Source: Dastarcus helophoroides (lineage: Eukaryota; Arthropoda; Insecta; Coleoptera; Bothrideridae). Taken from it: DNA of 64,000 nt. Made by a program: the position numbers and the translations under genes. Shown one piece after another: positions 46,801-57,400 of the stretch. Under the pieces are notes generated by a model that saw only the letters and a program-made list of their open reading frames with translations, ran no database searches and was not told where the DNA came from. The stretch spans positions 3,593,065 to 3,657,064 of the forward strand of contig CM053328.1 of NCBI GenBank assembly GCA_028583605.1. The letters are read 5' to 3'. How positions within the stretch are numbered: the first letter of the stretch is position 1; each line of letters opens with the position of its first letter.

Positions 46801-47440
46801 CAAAATTGCCCTAGGAAGAAGAAGAGTAGCAGCAAGAAGAAGAATAGGGAGAGAAGCAAGAAAAATAAGAGGAAGAGAAGTACAAGGAAGAAGAGGAAAA
46901 AATATTTTCAAAGTTCTTATAAACAGCCTTTGGATGAAGAAAAGGAAGAGGAACAAGGGTAAGAGGAGGAAGAGCAAGAGAAGGAACAAGAAGAACAATA
47001 GGAAGAAGAGAAAGAAGAGGAAGAACAGGGAAGAAGAGCAAGAGAAGCAAAAGGAAAAGAGAAAAATCAGGAAGAAACAGTTTTAAAATCCTAATAACTC
47101 TAAATAGAAGAAGAGGAAGAAGAGGAAGAGGAGCAAGGGGAAGAAGAGGAAGAGGAGCAAGGAGAAGAAGAGAAAGAGAAGCAAGAAGAAGAAGAGAACA
47201 AAGAGGAAGAAGAGAAGAATAAATATTTTTAAGATAGCTCTAGGAAGAGAAACAAGAGGAAAAGCAGGAAGAGGAGCAAGAGGAAGGAGAAGAAGAGAAC
47301 CAAGAGGAAGAAAAGAAAAAAAGAAGGAAAGAAAAAGCATTTTTTAAATCCTTAAAAATAGCTCTAGGAAGAAGAGGAAAACGAAGAAAAGGAAGAGAAG
47401 CAAGAGAAAGAACAGGAAGAAACATTTTTAAAATCCTTCA
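43890..47440 (+). repeat. Polypurine satellite 'R-array 2c' with ~480-bp units
   Basis: Purine tracts as above. From about 45350 to 47050 a higher-order unit is clear: the box ATTGCCCTAGG (or ATTGCTCTAGG) is at 45364, 45854, 46321 and 46805 (spacings 490, 467, 484). Each unit also contains AAAGTTCTTATAAATAGCTC then TAGGATGAAGAAG, and AAGATCC(T/G)T-AAAACTAGCTC. Frames on either strand are composition artefacts. Confidence 0.92.
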
Positions 47441-47960
47441 AATGAGCGCAACACGTTTTTAAATTTTTTTCTCAGTTTTACAATAAATACTTTCCATCAC
47501 CACATGATTATTAGATATTTTCTGCATCTTTGCGAAGTAGTCTTATTTTCAGTCATATTCTATTGGCTTTGTCTTCGCCACTTACTCCTTCCACAATTCT
47601 AAATTATGAACATTGCATTCGGTTGCTAATTATTACCACGTCCTTTCTGAAACCGCGTTATCCACTTTCGATTTTCTCGGCCTTTAAAAATTCGCCAACA
47701 TTGACCTCATTTTTAAATTATACTCCGTGGGTATCTACTTAGGCATAAGAAAATCGTTCTATGAATACCATTTGCAAAATACATTGTGGACACGCATACA
47801 CACTTTATAATAATAACAAATTTATTACGTACTTGACTTTTATGTGTTCAGAATTAATTATTCATTGCGTAGTTGTCCAATTAAATCTGCGGTGTGCTGT
47901 AAAAGGAGCAATTAAGCGAAGTGTACAGCCGAAAGTGTAATTAGACATAAGGTAAATGCA
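47441..47960. other. Unique AT-rich spacer, no gene recognised
   Basis: Contains a 70-codon frame (47530-47742, +) with no motif. It separates R-array 2 from the shared edge of R-array 3. Confidence 0.5.
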
Positions 47961-48115
47961 GTTCGTGTATTACGTGAATTAATCCAATTTTAGTTAATAA
48001 TTCTACGATCTTACAAATGCCTAGTCTTTTTCATCCTTCAAGAATGAATTTCTCAATCATGGATCGAAAATTATCAAAAAAAACATTTTTAAGATACTAA
48101 AATGTAGCCCTAGGA
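47961..48115 (+). repeat. Shared left edge of purine arrays, copy 2
   Basis: Matches 33961-34125 (GTGTATTACGTGAATTAATC, AATTCTACGATCTTACAAAT, CTTTTTCATCCTTCAAG, GGATCGAAAATTATCAAAAA). A further GATCATGGATCGAAAATTT is at 48359-48377, inside the array. Confidence 0.8.
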
Positions 48116-50205
48116 AGATGAAGAAGACGAGCAAGAGGAAGAACAGGAAGAGAAACACGCGACAGAAGAGGAAGAGAAGCAAGCGGAAGAAGAGAAAGAA
48201 AAGCAAGAGGAAGAAGACGAAGAGCAAGAAGAGGTGCAAGAGGAAGAAGAGGAAGAAAAGCAAGAGGAAGAAGACGAAGAGCAAGAAGAGGTGCAAGAGG
48301 AAGAAGAGGAGGAGAAGCAAGAGGATGAACAGGAAAAAGAGGCGAAAAATATGTTGATGATCATGGATCGAAAATTTAAAAAAAAGTATTTTTAAAATAC
48401 TTCAAAAGAACCAGAAGAAGAAGAGAAAGAAAAGGAAGAAGAGGAAAAAACATATTTTTAAAATCCTTAAAAATAGTTCTAGGGAGACGAAGAGGAAGAG
48501 GTACAAGAGGAAGAGCAGAAAGAGGAATAAGAGGAAGAAGAGGAAGAGAAGTACAAGGAAGAAGAGGAAGAGAAGTACAAGGAAGAAGAGGAAGAGAAGT
48601 ACAAGGAAGAAGAGGAAGACAAGCAAGAGAAAGAAAAGAAATAAGAGGAAGAGCAGTAAGAAGATCAAGAGACAGAAGAGGAAGAACAGGAAGATACATA
48701 TACTTCAAAATAGCTCTGGGAAGAAGAAGATGAGGAGCAGCAAAAGAAAGAAGAGAAAGAAAAAGATGAAAAAATATATTTTTCAAATCCTTACAAATAT
48801 CTTGGAAACAAAGAGGAAAGAGCAGAAAGAGGAGCAAGAGAAAGAAGACGAGCAAGAAAAGGAGGAAGAAGAGGAAGAAGAAGAAGAGATGCAGGAGGAA
48901 GAAGACGAAGAGCAGGAAGATACTAAAATGTAGCCCTAGAAAAAAGAAGAAGACGAGCAAGAGGAAGAAAAGGAAGAGAAACACGCGAAAGAAGAGGAAG
49001 AGAAGCAAGCGAAAGAAAATGAAGAAAACGAAGAGCAGGAAGAGGAAGAGGAGCAAGAAAAGGAGGAAGAGGATAAAGAAGAAGAAGAGAAGCAGGAGGA
49101 AGAAGACGAAGAGCAGGAAGATACTAAAATGTAGCCCTAGGAAAAAGAAGAAGACGAGCAAGAGGAAGGAAAGGAAGAGAAACACGCGAAAGAAGAGGAA
49201 GAGAAGCAAGCGGAAGAAGAGGAAGAAAACGAAGAGCAAGAAGAGGAAGAGGAGCAAGAGAAAGAAGAAGAGCAAGAAAAGGAGGAAGAGGAGGAAGAAA
49301 AAGAAGAGATGCAGGAGGAAGAAGACGAATAGCAGGAAGATACTAAAATGTAGCCCTAGGAAAAAGAAGAAGACGAGCAAGAGGAAGAAAAGGAAGAGAA
49401 ACACGCGAAAGAAGATGAAGAGAAGCAAGCGGAAGAAAATGAAGAAAATGAAGAGCAGGAAGAGGAAGAGGAGCAAGAAAAGGAGGAAGAAGAGGAAGAA
49501 GAAGAAGAGATGCAGGAGGAAGAAGACGAATAGCAGGAAGATACTAAAATGTAGCCCTAGGAAAAAGAAGAAGACGAGCAAGAGGGAAAACAGGAAGAGA
49601 AACACGCGAAAGAAGAGGAAGAGAAGCAAGTGGAAGAAGAGGAAGAAGATGAAGAGCAAGAAGAGGAGGAGAAGCAAAGGGATGGACAAGAATAAGAGGA
49701 AAATATTAAGTTGAGGAAGAGAAGTACGAGGAAGAAGAAAAACAAATATTTTTAATATCCTTAAAAATAACTCTAGGAAGAAGAACAAGAGGACAAGGAG
49801 CAAGAGAAAGAAAAAAGGAGGAAAAAAGGAAGAAGTGGAAGAAAATAGCCCTAGAAAGAAGGGGAAGAAGAACAAGGGAAAAAAGGAAAAGAACAGGAAG
49901 AGGAGCAAGGGAAAGAAGAGGAAGAACAGGAAAAAACAAATTTTTATATTCCTTAAAAATAGCTGCAGGAAAAAGAAGAGGAAGAGCTGCAAGAGAGAGG
50001 AGAAAAAAAAGAAGATGAAAAAATATATTTTTAAAATTCTTAAAAATATCTCTAGGAAAACAAAAAAGCAAGAGCAGGAAGAGGATCAAAAGGAAGAAGA
50101 AGAATAGTAAGAGAAAGAACGGGAAAAGGAGCAAGAGAAAGAAGAAGAAGAAAAGCAAGAGGAAGAAGAGAAACAAAAAGGAGATGAAAAAATATATTTT
50201 TAAAA
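48116..50205 (+). repeat. Polypurine satellite 'R-array 3' with exact ~210-bp units
   Basis: GATACTAAAATGTAGCCCTA occurs at 48094, 48919, 49130, 49339 and 49550. The last four are 211, 209 and 211 bp apart and the intervening purine text (AGAAGACGAGCAAGAGGAAG, GAGAAACACGCGAAAGAAGA, GATGCAGGAGGAAGAAGACG) is highly similar. A 24-bp GAAGTACAAGGAAGAAGAGG tandem lies at about 48535-48615. The 538-codon frame on the minus strand is a composition artefact: it spans unit after unit of low-complexity sequence. Confidence 0.93.
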
Positions 50206-51146
50206 TAAAAAATTTTGAAAAAATTCGTAAACTGTTTTTTAAAAAACTCGAAATATTGAAAAACGGTCAAAAATTTCAATGAAAAAAGGTGAAATTTTAA
50301 AAAAAAGTCGAAATATTTCTTAAAATTTAAAGACTTGAAAAACTGTAATTTTCAAAATATAAAAGCAAAATTTCAAAAATTCGAAAATTTTAAAAAACTT
50401 TCATAATTTTGAAACATCTTCAAAATTTTGTATATAAATTTTTAAAATTCGCTGAGATTTACAAATAAAAGGCGAAAATTTGAAAAAAGTAGAACTTTTA
50501 AGTGAAATTTCAAGAAATGTCAGAATGTTCATGAAAAGTTTAAATTTTCAAAAAGAAATCAGAATTTTTAAAAAATTCGCAATTTTGAAAAAAATCGTAT
50601 AATTTTAAAAATTCGAACTGAAAAATGGTCAGATACCTCAAAATAAACAAATTTCAAAAAAGTCAACATTTTTTCAAAAATTAAAAACTTTAAAAATGGA
50701 GCAATATTCACAAAAATTTAAAATTTTAAACAAAATAGAAGTTTTAAAATACCTAATTCTAGAATCTTAAAAAAATTTCAAATTTTCGAAAAAAGTCAAC
50801 ATTTGGAAAGTAGATAAATTTTGAAAAGAAATCGACATTTTTAAAAACCAATATTTTTAAAAAAAAAAGTTCAATTTTGTGGCAAAGGGGCGAAAATTTA
50901 AAAAATAGTGGACATTTTAAAGAATAATCGAAAATTTCAAAGGGGCCACATTTCGAAGAAACAATATCGAACCTCGAAAAATCGATGTTTGAAAAAAGTC
51001 ACCCTTTTTAAAAGTTTTATTACAAAAAAATTGAATTTCGAAAAATCAAGATTTTCAGAGATATTCGAAATGTTGAAAAAACGTCGAAATTTTAAAGTCA
51101 AAACTTAATAAAAAAGTTAACATTCTGAAAAGTTGAGAATTTAAAG
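50206..51146 (+). repeat. A-rich satellite-like block, including duplication copy 1
   Basis: TTGAAAAAATTCG and AAAAGTCGAAATATTT blocks follow the purine array without a gap and in the same strand sense. 50801-51146 is repeated at 51190-51537. Confidence 0.7.
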
Positions 51147-51189
51147 AACTGTAGAAATTGAAATACAAATCTTGTTCCCTGAAACCAAT
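51147..51189. mobile_element. Foldback MITE F1 end fragment between duplicated units
   Basis: GAAATACAAATCTTGTTCCC followed by TGAAACCAA equals the sub-terminal part of F1. It lies at the junction of the two 389-bp duplicated units. Confidence 0.6.
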
Positions 51190-51537
51190 ATTTGGAAAGT
51201 AGATAAATTTTGAAAAGAAATCGACATTTTTAAGAACCAAAATTTTCAAAAAAAAGTTCAATTTTGGGACAAAGGGGCGAAAATTTAAAAAAATAGTGGA
51301 CATTTTAAAGAATAATCGAAAATTTCAAAAGGGCCACATTTCGAAGAAACAATATCGAGCTTCGAAAAATCGATATTTGAAAAAAGTCACCGTTTTTAAA
51401 AGTTTTATTACAAAAAAATTTAATTTCGAAAAATCAAGATTTTCGGAGATATTCGAAATGTTGACAAAACGTCGAAATTTTAAAGTCAAAACTTAAAAAG
51501 AAAGTTAACATTCTGAAAAGTTGAGAATTTAAAGAAC
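51190..51537 (+). repeat. A-rich block, duplication copy 2
   Basis: ATTTGGAAAGTAGATAAATT ... CAAAGGGGCGAAAATTTAAA ... CACATTTCGAAGAAACAATA ... AAAGTTGAGAATTTAAAGAA repeats 50801-51146 with few changes (389-bp offset). Confidence 0.85.
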
Positions 51538-51544
51538 TTGTCCC

Positions 51545-51832
51545 AAATCTTGTCCCCTGAAACCAAGAAAGGTTAAAAAACATAAAAAGGTTGCACTAAC
51601 GCATTTCGATAGCCAAGCTATCATCTTCAGAGCGATACTCTCTGAAACGCGAAAAACACAAAAAGCTTGGCTCTAACGCGTTTCAGAGAGTATCGCTCTG
51701 AACATGATAGCTTGGCTATCGAAATGTGTTAGTGCAACCTTTGTTGTGTTTTTTAATCTTTCTTGGTTCCAGGGGACAAGATTTGTATTCCAATTTTTAA
51801 AGATAACCAAGGACCAGTCCGTCGCACCAAAA
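51545..51832. mobile_element. Foldback MITE 'F1', copy 5, with an inner palindrome
   Basis: Outer arms as in other copies: GTCCCCTGAAACCAAGAAAG on the left, CTTTCTTGGTTCCAGGGGAC on the right, and a right tip AACCAAGGACCAGTCCGTC. Inside, a further perfect inverted repeat of at least 20 bp (51632-51651 and 51677-51696, GCGATACTCTCTGAAACGCG and its complement) surrounds AAAAACACAAAAAGCTTGGC. The centre therefore contains a nested palindrome, perhaps from an internal rearrangement. Confidence 0.75.
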
Positions 51833-52139
51833 AATAAAAATGTAAATTTAAAAAAAAAATTCGAAATTATCAATCAAAATGAGATTTGAAAAAATCGAAA
51901 TTTTATAAAAAAAATTGAATTTCTAGAATTTCGAAATATCTCCGAGATATCCGAAATCTTGAAAACATGTCGACATTTTAAAAAACATGTCGAAATTATT
52001 ATAATTATTATAAATTTAAATTTTATAAAACATCTTACTTTCTGGAGTTAAATTTTGAAGCAATGTCGATATTTTAAAAGTCAAAACTTAAAAAAAGTTA
52101 GTAAAAGGTTAAGTTTTACTGGAATATAAATAGCCTAAA
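51833..52139 (+). repeat. A-rich satellite-like block
   Basis: Degenerate AAATTCGAAATT and CATGTCGACATTTTAAAAAA blocks, no clear unit. Confidence 0.5.
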
Positions 52140-52280
52140 AGGTACCCCTAAAAATACTCTACATTTTAGTAAAAGTTTCATTAAAATCGATTAAGCAGTT
52201 TTCCAAAATTAGGCCCGGACAAATGATCAGTCGACAGACGGACAGACGCTTTAATTTTATTACTATAGATCAACTTACAC
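52140..52280. repeat. Transposon-derived sequence, probable
   Basis: AAAAGTTTCATTAAAATCGA, TTAAGCAGTTTTCC and CAGTCGACAGACGGACAGAC followed by TTTATTACTATAGAT resemble the widespread insect phrase '...attaaaatcggttcagtagtt...gacagacagac...tttattatatagat' found near the ends of many transposons. Single copy here. Confidence 0.35.
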
Positions 52281-52919
52281 CAAAATTAGGACCTGTCGTG
52301 ATTTAATCTTTCGTATTTTAAATCCGAAACTCCGAACAATTAGGTCCCGATCGAGGTGCTGAATTCGAAAGTCAAATGTTATGCCACGTCAGTACACGTC
52401 TATCATCCCTTAATTCTGAAAACAGGAAACTCGAGTCTAGAACATGTCACCGCAAACTGCCTAAACAAATATTCCGCCGCTTTTTCTTTCAAAGATATAA
52501 ATCACACCCTTTAGGCCGACGTCGGGAGCACAGATGCAACCTCGACTAATAGGGTTCAAAGTTATCCCAAAAAGCTCGCTTAAGGACTTCGCCGTCCGTC
52601 TTAAGTGACACTCTCATTTAGTCTCGTCCAAGACGACGCTATTCTGAAGCGTATGATTGCTTTGGTCAGCGTCGGGAAACGCTTCATTTTCATGACCTCC
52701 TTGTTGGCGTCTTTGTTAGATTTTAGAATTGTTTTACAACGAGAAATATTATTGTTTTTATCAAGCCATGTGAAGTCACCAAAATCTCCTAAGTTCTTTG
52801 GCATTTTTGGTGCAATTATATCAGAAACACAATTTTAAATTGTTTTCTTCCAAAAAAGTTTTGGGTTAAAAAGAACGTTTTTCATTTACGAAATACTAGC
52901 TATTACCTGCGACTTAGTC
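52281..52919. other. Unique spacer, no gene recognised
   Basis: Mixed-composition sequence with 60-77-codon frames on both strands overlapping each other; no motif supports either. Confidence 0.45.
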
Positions 52920-53000
52920 AAATTTGAGATTATGCATCTCACTGAATTTCGGTGCTTCATTGTGCACGTTAGGGAAACATCTTGAAGTAGCTGCAACATA
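52920..53000 (+). repeat. Dispersed repeat 'R3', copy 3
   Basis: ATGCATCTCACTGAATTTCG, TGCTTCATTGTGCACGTTAG, GAAACATCTTGAAGTAGCTG match copies at 3311 and 62868. Confidence 0.55.
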
Positions 53001-54015
53001 GCATCTCAACTACTTCTTTTTGGGAACGCAATGCGGTGTTGTCGACTCAATAAATCTACTGCAAAGCGACTTTTGATGTTTCATTATACAGGGGGCTCAT
53101 TTTAAATTAACATTTTTTTAATCGCGTTCGTAATGTCACCGAAAATTATAAGCCACAACTTTTGATTTTCCCGTACAGATATGAATTTAAGAGATGCTTT
53201 TTTAACTTTCAAATAAATGATACTTTTGGAAGCAATCTCAAAGTGGCCCCCGTTTACGACTCGGAAGCAATAAAATCCAATGGAACATGTAATACAGAGA
53301 TTTCTTTAAATGCTCGCTTACATACTGCTTGTCCTAATGGCTTTAGCCGCCCGGAGACTGGCCCAGAAAAGGAATATTACGCCGATAGCATCTATCCGAG
53401 CGTAGAAGATTCGCCACAAGAATAAAACTGGCGTCTTTTGTGTTTAATTCATGCAGATCTATGGAGCTGGGTTAAAGGTTAAGGGGTCATTTTCTAAGGC
53501 GAAACTGTGCTACTTGCAACCATCTCGCTTTCTCACTGTAACGCCCACTAAGCATTAAAAAAAAATTCATTTCGATTCTTTTTTTCTTCGGTCAATCTGT
53601 ATGTTGTAACGTCATTAGTTAAAAAACTGTGATAAACATCTCACAATTAATTTCACTTTAATTCGATAGTTTTCGGCCGATATATCGAGGTCTTTACTTT
53701 CTGATTATGTTGATTTTCATTTGTTCTCAAGGTCGTTGGTATCCGGTCTGGTATCACTTGTTTTACCAACTGGAACAACAACCGCAGCCTCCTAAATGCA
53801 CCGTTAAGTGTTACAACTGTTGGAAGTTCTCTTGCGTTTTCCGCATACATTATTACTTAATTTAACATATTATTCATTGCGGTTTTTATATACGAGAATG
53901 GAGTTTTCTGAATTAATTAAAAATAGTTGTGAAATTGCTAATTATCTTCACACTCACAATCAGTTGAAACAGTAGCTAGTTTTCCACAAATTAAAATTGT
54001 TTAAGAGAAACTTTT
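53001..54015. other. Unique spacer, no gene recognised
   Basis: An 87-codon frame at 53162-53425 (+) has a balanced composition but no known motif, splice context or upstream start context I can defend. Confidence 0.45.
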
Positions 54016-54110
54016 ATTGAAATACAAATCTTGTCCCCTGAAACCAAGAAAGATTAAAAAACACAACAAAGGCAAATTTGTGTTTCATTTTGAAGATAAC
54101 CAAGGACCAG
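54016..54110. mobile_element. Foldback MITE F1, internally deleted copy
   Basis: Left part ATTGAAATACAAATCTTGTC, CCCTGAAACCAAGAAAGATT, AAAAAACACAACAAAGG is joined directly to the right tip TTTTGAAGATAACCAAGGAC then CAG. The centre and most of the right arm are missing. Confidence 0.65.
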
Positions 54111-54129
54111 TTATCCCTCTACATCTCCT

Positions 54130-54250
54130 TACAGGATGTATTTTTAGGGTTCCGTTCCTTAAAAGGTAAAAAGGAATCATTATAATTCCACTCTCGTTCG
54201 TCTATCCGTCCGTCCGTCCGTCCTTCTGCCGCGAAAGTTTTTTTTCGAAA
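54130..54250. repeat. Transposon-tail-like sequence with (GTCC)n
   Basis: TTTTTAGGGTTCCGTTCCTT then AAAAGG, followed by TCCGTCCGTCCGTCC, resembles a phrase common in insect repeats (gggttccgtacctcaaaagg ... gtccgtctgtctgtc). Recognition only; one copy here. Confidence 0.4.
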
Positions 54251-54390
54251 ATTATGGAACGCAGGAATAGGTTTGTCACAATGTTGAGGTTTGTTGGCGT
54301 GGCCAAAGCTTAAAATTTTTTTTTAGATTAAAATGGGGCAGGGTTAGTTGGCTCCCAAAAGGAAAAAAGTTGTAATTAATATATCGCTTG

Positions 54391-54415
54391 AGGTATCATT
54401 TGAAAGAGCTATTTT
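54391..54415 (+). repeat. Shared left edge of pyrimidine arrays, copy 2
   Basis: GAGGTATCATTTGAAAGAGC then TATTT, as at 29966-30006. Confidence 0.6.
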
Positions 54416-57400
54416 TAAGGACATTAATTTTTTTCTCTTCTTCATTTTCTTTTTCTTGCTTCTTTTCCTCTTCTTCCTGATCTTAATCTTCTTACTCTTG
54501 CTTCTCTTCTTTCTATTTTTCCTCTTACTCCTCTTCTTTCTCTTCTTCCTCTATTTCCTCTTGCTGTTTTTCCTCTTCTTCCTCCTGCTCCTTTTCCTGC
54601 TCTTTCTCTTACTCCTCTTCCTAGAGCTATTTTTAAGAGTCTTAAAACTCTTGCCTCTCCTGCTCGTTTCTCTCTTACTCCTCTTCATCTTGCTGCTCTT
54701 CCTGCTCTACCTTTTTTCTCTTCTTCTTTTTAGACTACTTTTTCTTCTATTTTTCTTGATTCCCTTCCTCTTCTTCTTCTTGTTCCTCTTCCTCTTCATT
54801 GTTCTAGAGCTATTTTTAAGGATTTTAAAAATGTTTTGTTCTCTTCTTCCTCTTGCTCCTCTTCTTGCTCTTCCTCTTCTTCTTCCTAGAGCTATTATTA
54901 AGATCCTTTTTCCTCTTCTTTCTCGTCTTACTGGTACTTCTTTTTCTCTTCTTCCTCGTGTTTCTGTTCCACTTCTTCCTGTTGCTTCTCTTCCTTTTCT
55001 ACTTCCTAAAGCTAGTTAGGATTTGAAAAATGCTTTTTCTTCTTGTTCCTCTTCTTCTTGCTTTTTTTCCTATTTTTCTCTTCCTCTTCTTCCGAGAGCT
55101 ATTTTTAAAGATCCTCACATTTTTTCTTCTCTTTCTCCTCTTTCTCTTCTTCCTCTTCTTCCTCTTGCTTCTCTTCCTGTTCCTCCGCTTGTTCCTCTTC
55201 CTTTTTTTCCTAGAACTATTTTTAAGGATTTAAAAAATATTTTTCCTCTTCTTCCTTTTTTCTCTTCTTCCTCTTGCTTTTCTTCTTCTTGTTCTTGCTC
55301 ATCTACCTACTCTGCCTCTTGTTCCTCTTACTCTTCTTCTTCCTTTTGCTTCTCTTCCACTTCTTCCTGTTGCTCCTCTTCCACTTCCTAAAGCTATTTA
55401 GGATTTTAAAAATGTCTTTTTTTTCTTCCTCCTCTTCTTACTTCTCTTCCTATTCTTCATGTTGCTCCTCTTCCTGCCTTTTCTTTTCCTCCTCTTGCTC
55501 TTCTTCCTAAAACTATTTTTAAGAATCTTAATCTTTTTTCTTCCCTTCTTCTTTTCCTGTTCCTCCTCTTGTTCCTCTTCCTCTTCTTCCTAGAGTTATT
55601 TTTAAGGATTTAAAAAATGTGTTTCCTCCTCTTCCTCTTTTTTCTCTTCTCCCTCTTGGTTCTCTTTCTCTTCTTCCTCTTGCATATCTTCCTGCTCTTC
55701 CTCTTATTCCTCTTACTCTTCTTCTTCTTAAAAATATTTGTTCTTATCTTCTTCCTCTTGCTTCTTTTCCTGTTCCTCTTCTTGTTCCTCTCCCTCTTCT
55801 TCTAGAGCTATTTTTAAGGATTTAAAAAATGTGTTTTCTCTTCTCTTTTTTCCTCTTCCTCTTGGTTCTCTTGCTCTTCTTCCTCTTTGTTCTCTTCCTC
55901 TTCTTCCTCTTGCACATCTTCTTGCTCTTCCTCCTGTTCCTCTTGCTCTTCTTCTTCTTAAAAATATTTGTCCTTATCTTCTTCTTCTTGGTTCTTTTCC
56001 TGTTCCTTTTCTTGTTCCTCTCCCTCTTCCTAGAGCTATTTTTAAGGATTTAGAAGATGTGGTTCCTCTTCTTCCTCTTTTTTCTTTCTCCCTCTTGCTT
56101 CTGTTCCTCTTGTTTCTCTTATTCTTCTTCTTAAGAATCTTAAAAATATTTATTCTTCTCTTCTTTCTGGTACTTCTCTTTCCTCTTCTTCCTCTTGATT
56201 CTCTTCCACCTTCTTCCTGTTGCTCCACTTCCTCGTCCACTTTCTAAGCTATTTAGAATTTTAAAAATGTTTTTTTTCTTCTTCTCTTCTTCTTGCTTCT
56301 CTTCCTATTCTTCCTCTTGCTCCTCTTCCTGCGTTTTCTTTTCTTCCTCTTGCTCTTCTTCCTAAAACTATTTTTAAGAATCTTAACATTTTTTCTTCCC
56401 TTCTTCTTTTTTATCTTCTTTCTCCTACTTTCTCTTCCCCTTTCTTCCTCTTGCTTCTTTTCCTGTTCCTCCTCTTGTTCCTCTTCCTCTTCTTCCTAGA
56501 GTTTATTTTTAAGGATTTAAAAAATGTGTTTCCTCTTCTTCCTCTTTTTTCTCTTCTCCCTCTTGATTCTCTTTCTCTTGCACATCTTCCTGCTCTTCCT
56601 CTTGTTCCTCTTACTCTTCTTTCTTCTTAAAAATATTTGTTCTTATCTTCTTCCTCTTACTTCTTTTCCTGTTCCTCTTCTTGTTCCTCTCCCTCTTCTT
56701 CCTAGAGCTATTTTTTAAGGATTTAAAAAATGTGTTTTCTCTTCTTCGTCTTTTTTCTCTTCTCCACCTTGCTTCTCTTCCTCTTGTTCCTCATACTCTT
56801 TCTCTTCCTCTTGCACATCTTCTTGCTCTTCCTCCTGTTCCTCTTGCTTCTTTTCCTGTTCTTCTTCTTGTTCCTCTCCCTCTTCTTCCTAGAGCTATTT
56901 TTAAGGATTTAAAAAATGTGGTTCTTCTTCTTCCTCTTTTTCTTTCTCCCTCTTGCTTCTCTTCCTCTTGTTTCTCTTACTCTTTTTCTTTTTAAGAATC
57001 TTAAAAATATTTTTTCTTCTCTTCTTCCTGGTACTTCTCTTCCTTTTCTTCCTCTTGATTACCTTCCACCTCTTCCTGTTGCTCCACTTCCTCTTCCACT
57101 TCGCAAAGCTATTTATAAGAATCTTAACATTTTTTCTTCCCTTCTTCATTTTTATCTTCTTTCTCCTACTTCTCTTCCCCTTCTTCCTCTTGCTTCTTTT
57201 CCTGTTTCTCTTCCTCTTCTTCCTAGAGTTATTTTTAAGAATTTAAAAAATGTGTTTCCTCTTCTTCCTTTTTTTTCTCTTCTCCCTCTTGGTTCTCTTC
57301 CTCTTCTTTCTCTTGCACATCTTCCTGCTCTTCCTCTTGTTCCTCTTACTCTTCTTCTTCTTAAAAATATTTGTTCTTATCCTCTTCCTCTTGCTTCTTT

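Noticed and set aside
48376..49992. 538-codon open frame on the minus strand (Leu/Phe/Ser-rich)
   Set aside because: It spans several repeats of the purine satellite, including the tandem 210-bp units. Homopyrimidine reading strands rarely contain stops, and comparable frames exist in many arrays on both strands.
30007..50205. CRISPR-like regularity of boxes and spacers
   Set aside because: The spacers are low-complexity purine tracts, the boxes vary, and the context is eukaryotic; no cas genes are present.
53162..53425. 87-codon frame with mixed composition
   Set aside because: Might be an exon, but nothing beyond openness supports it.
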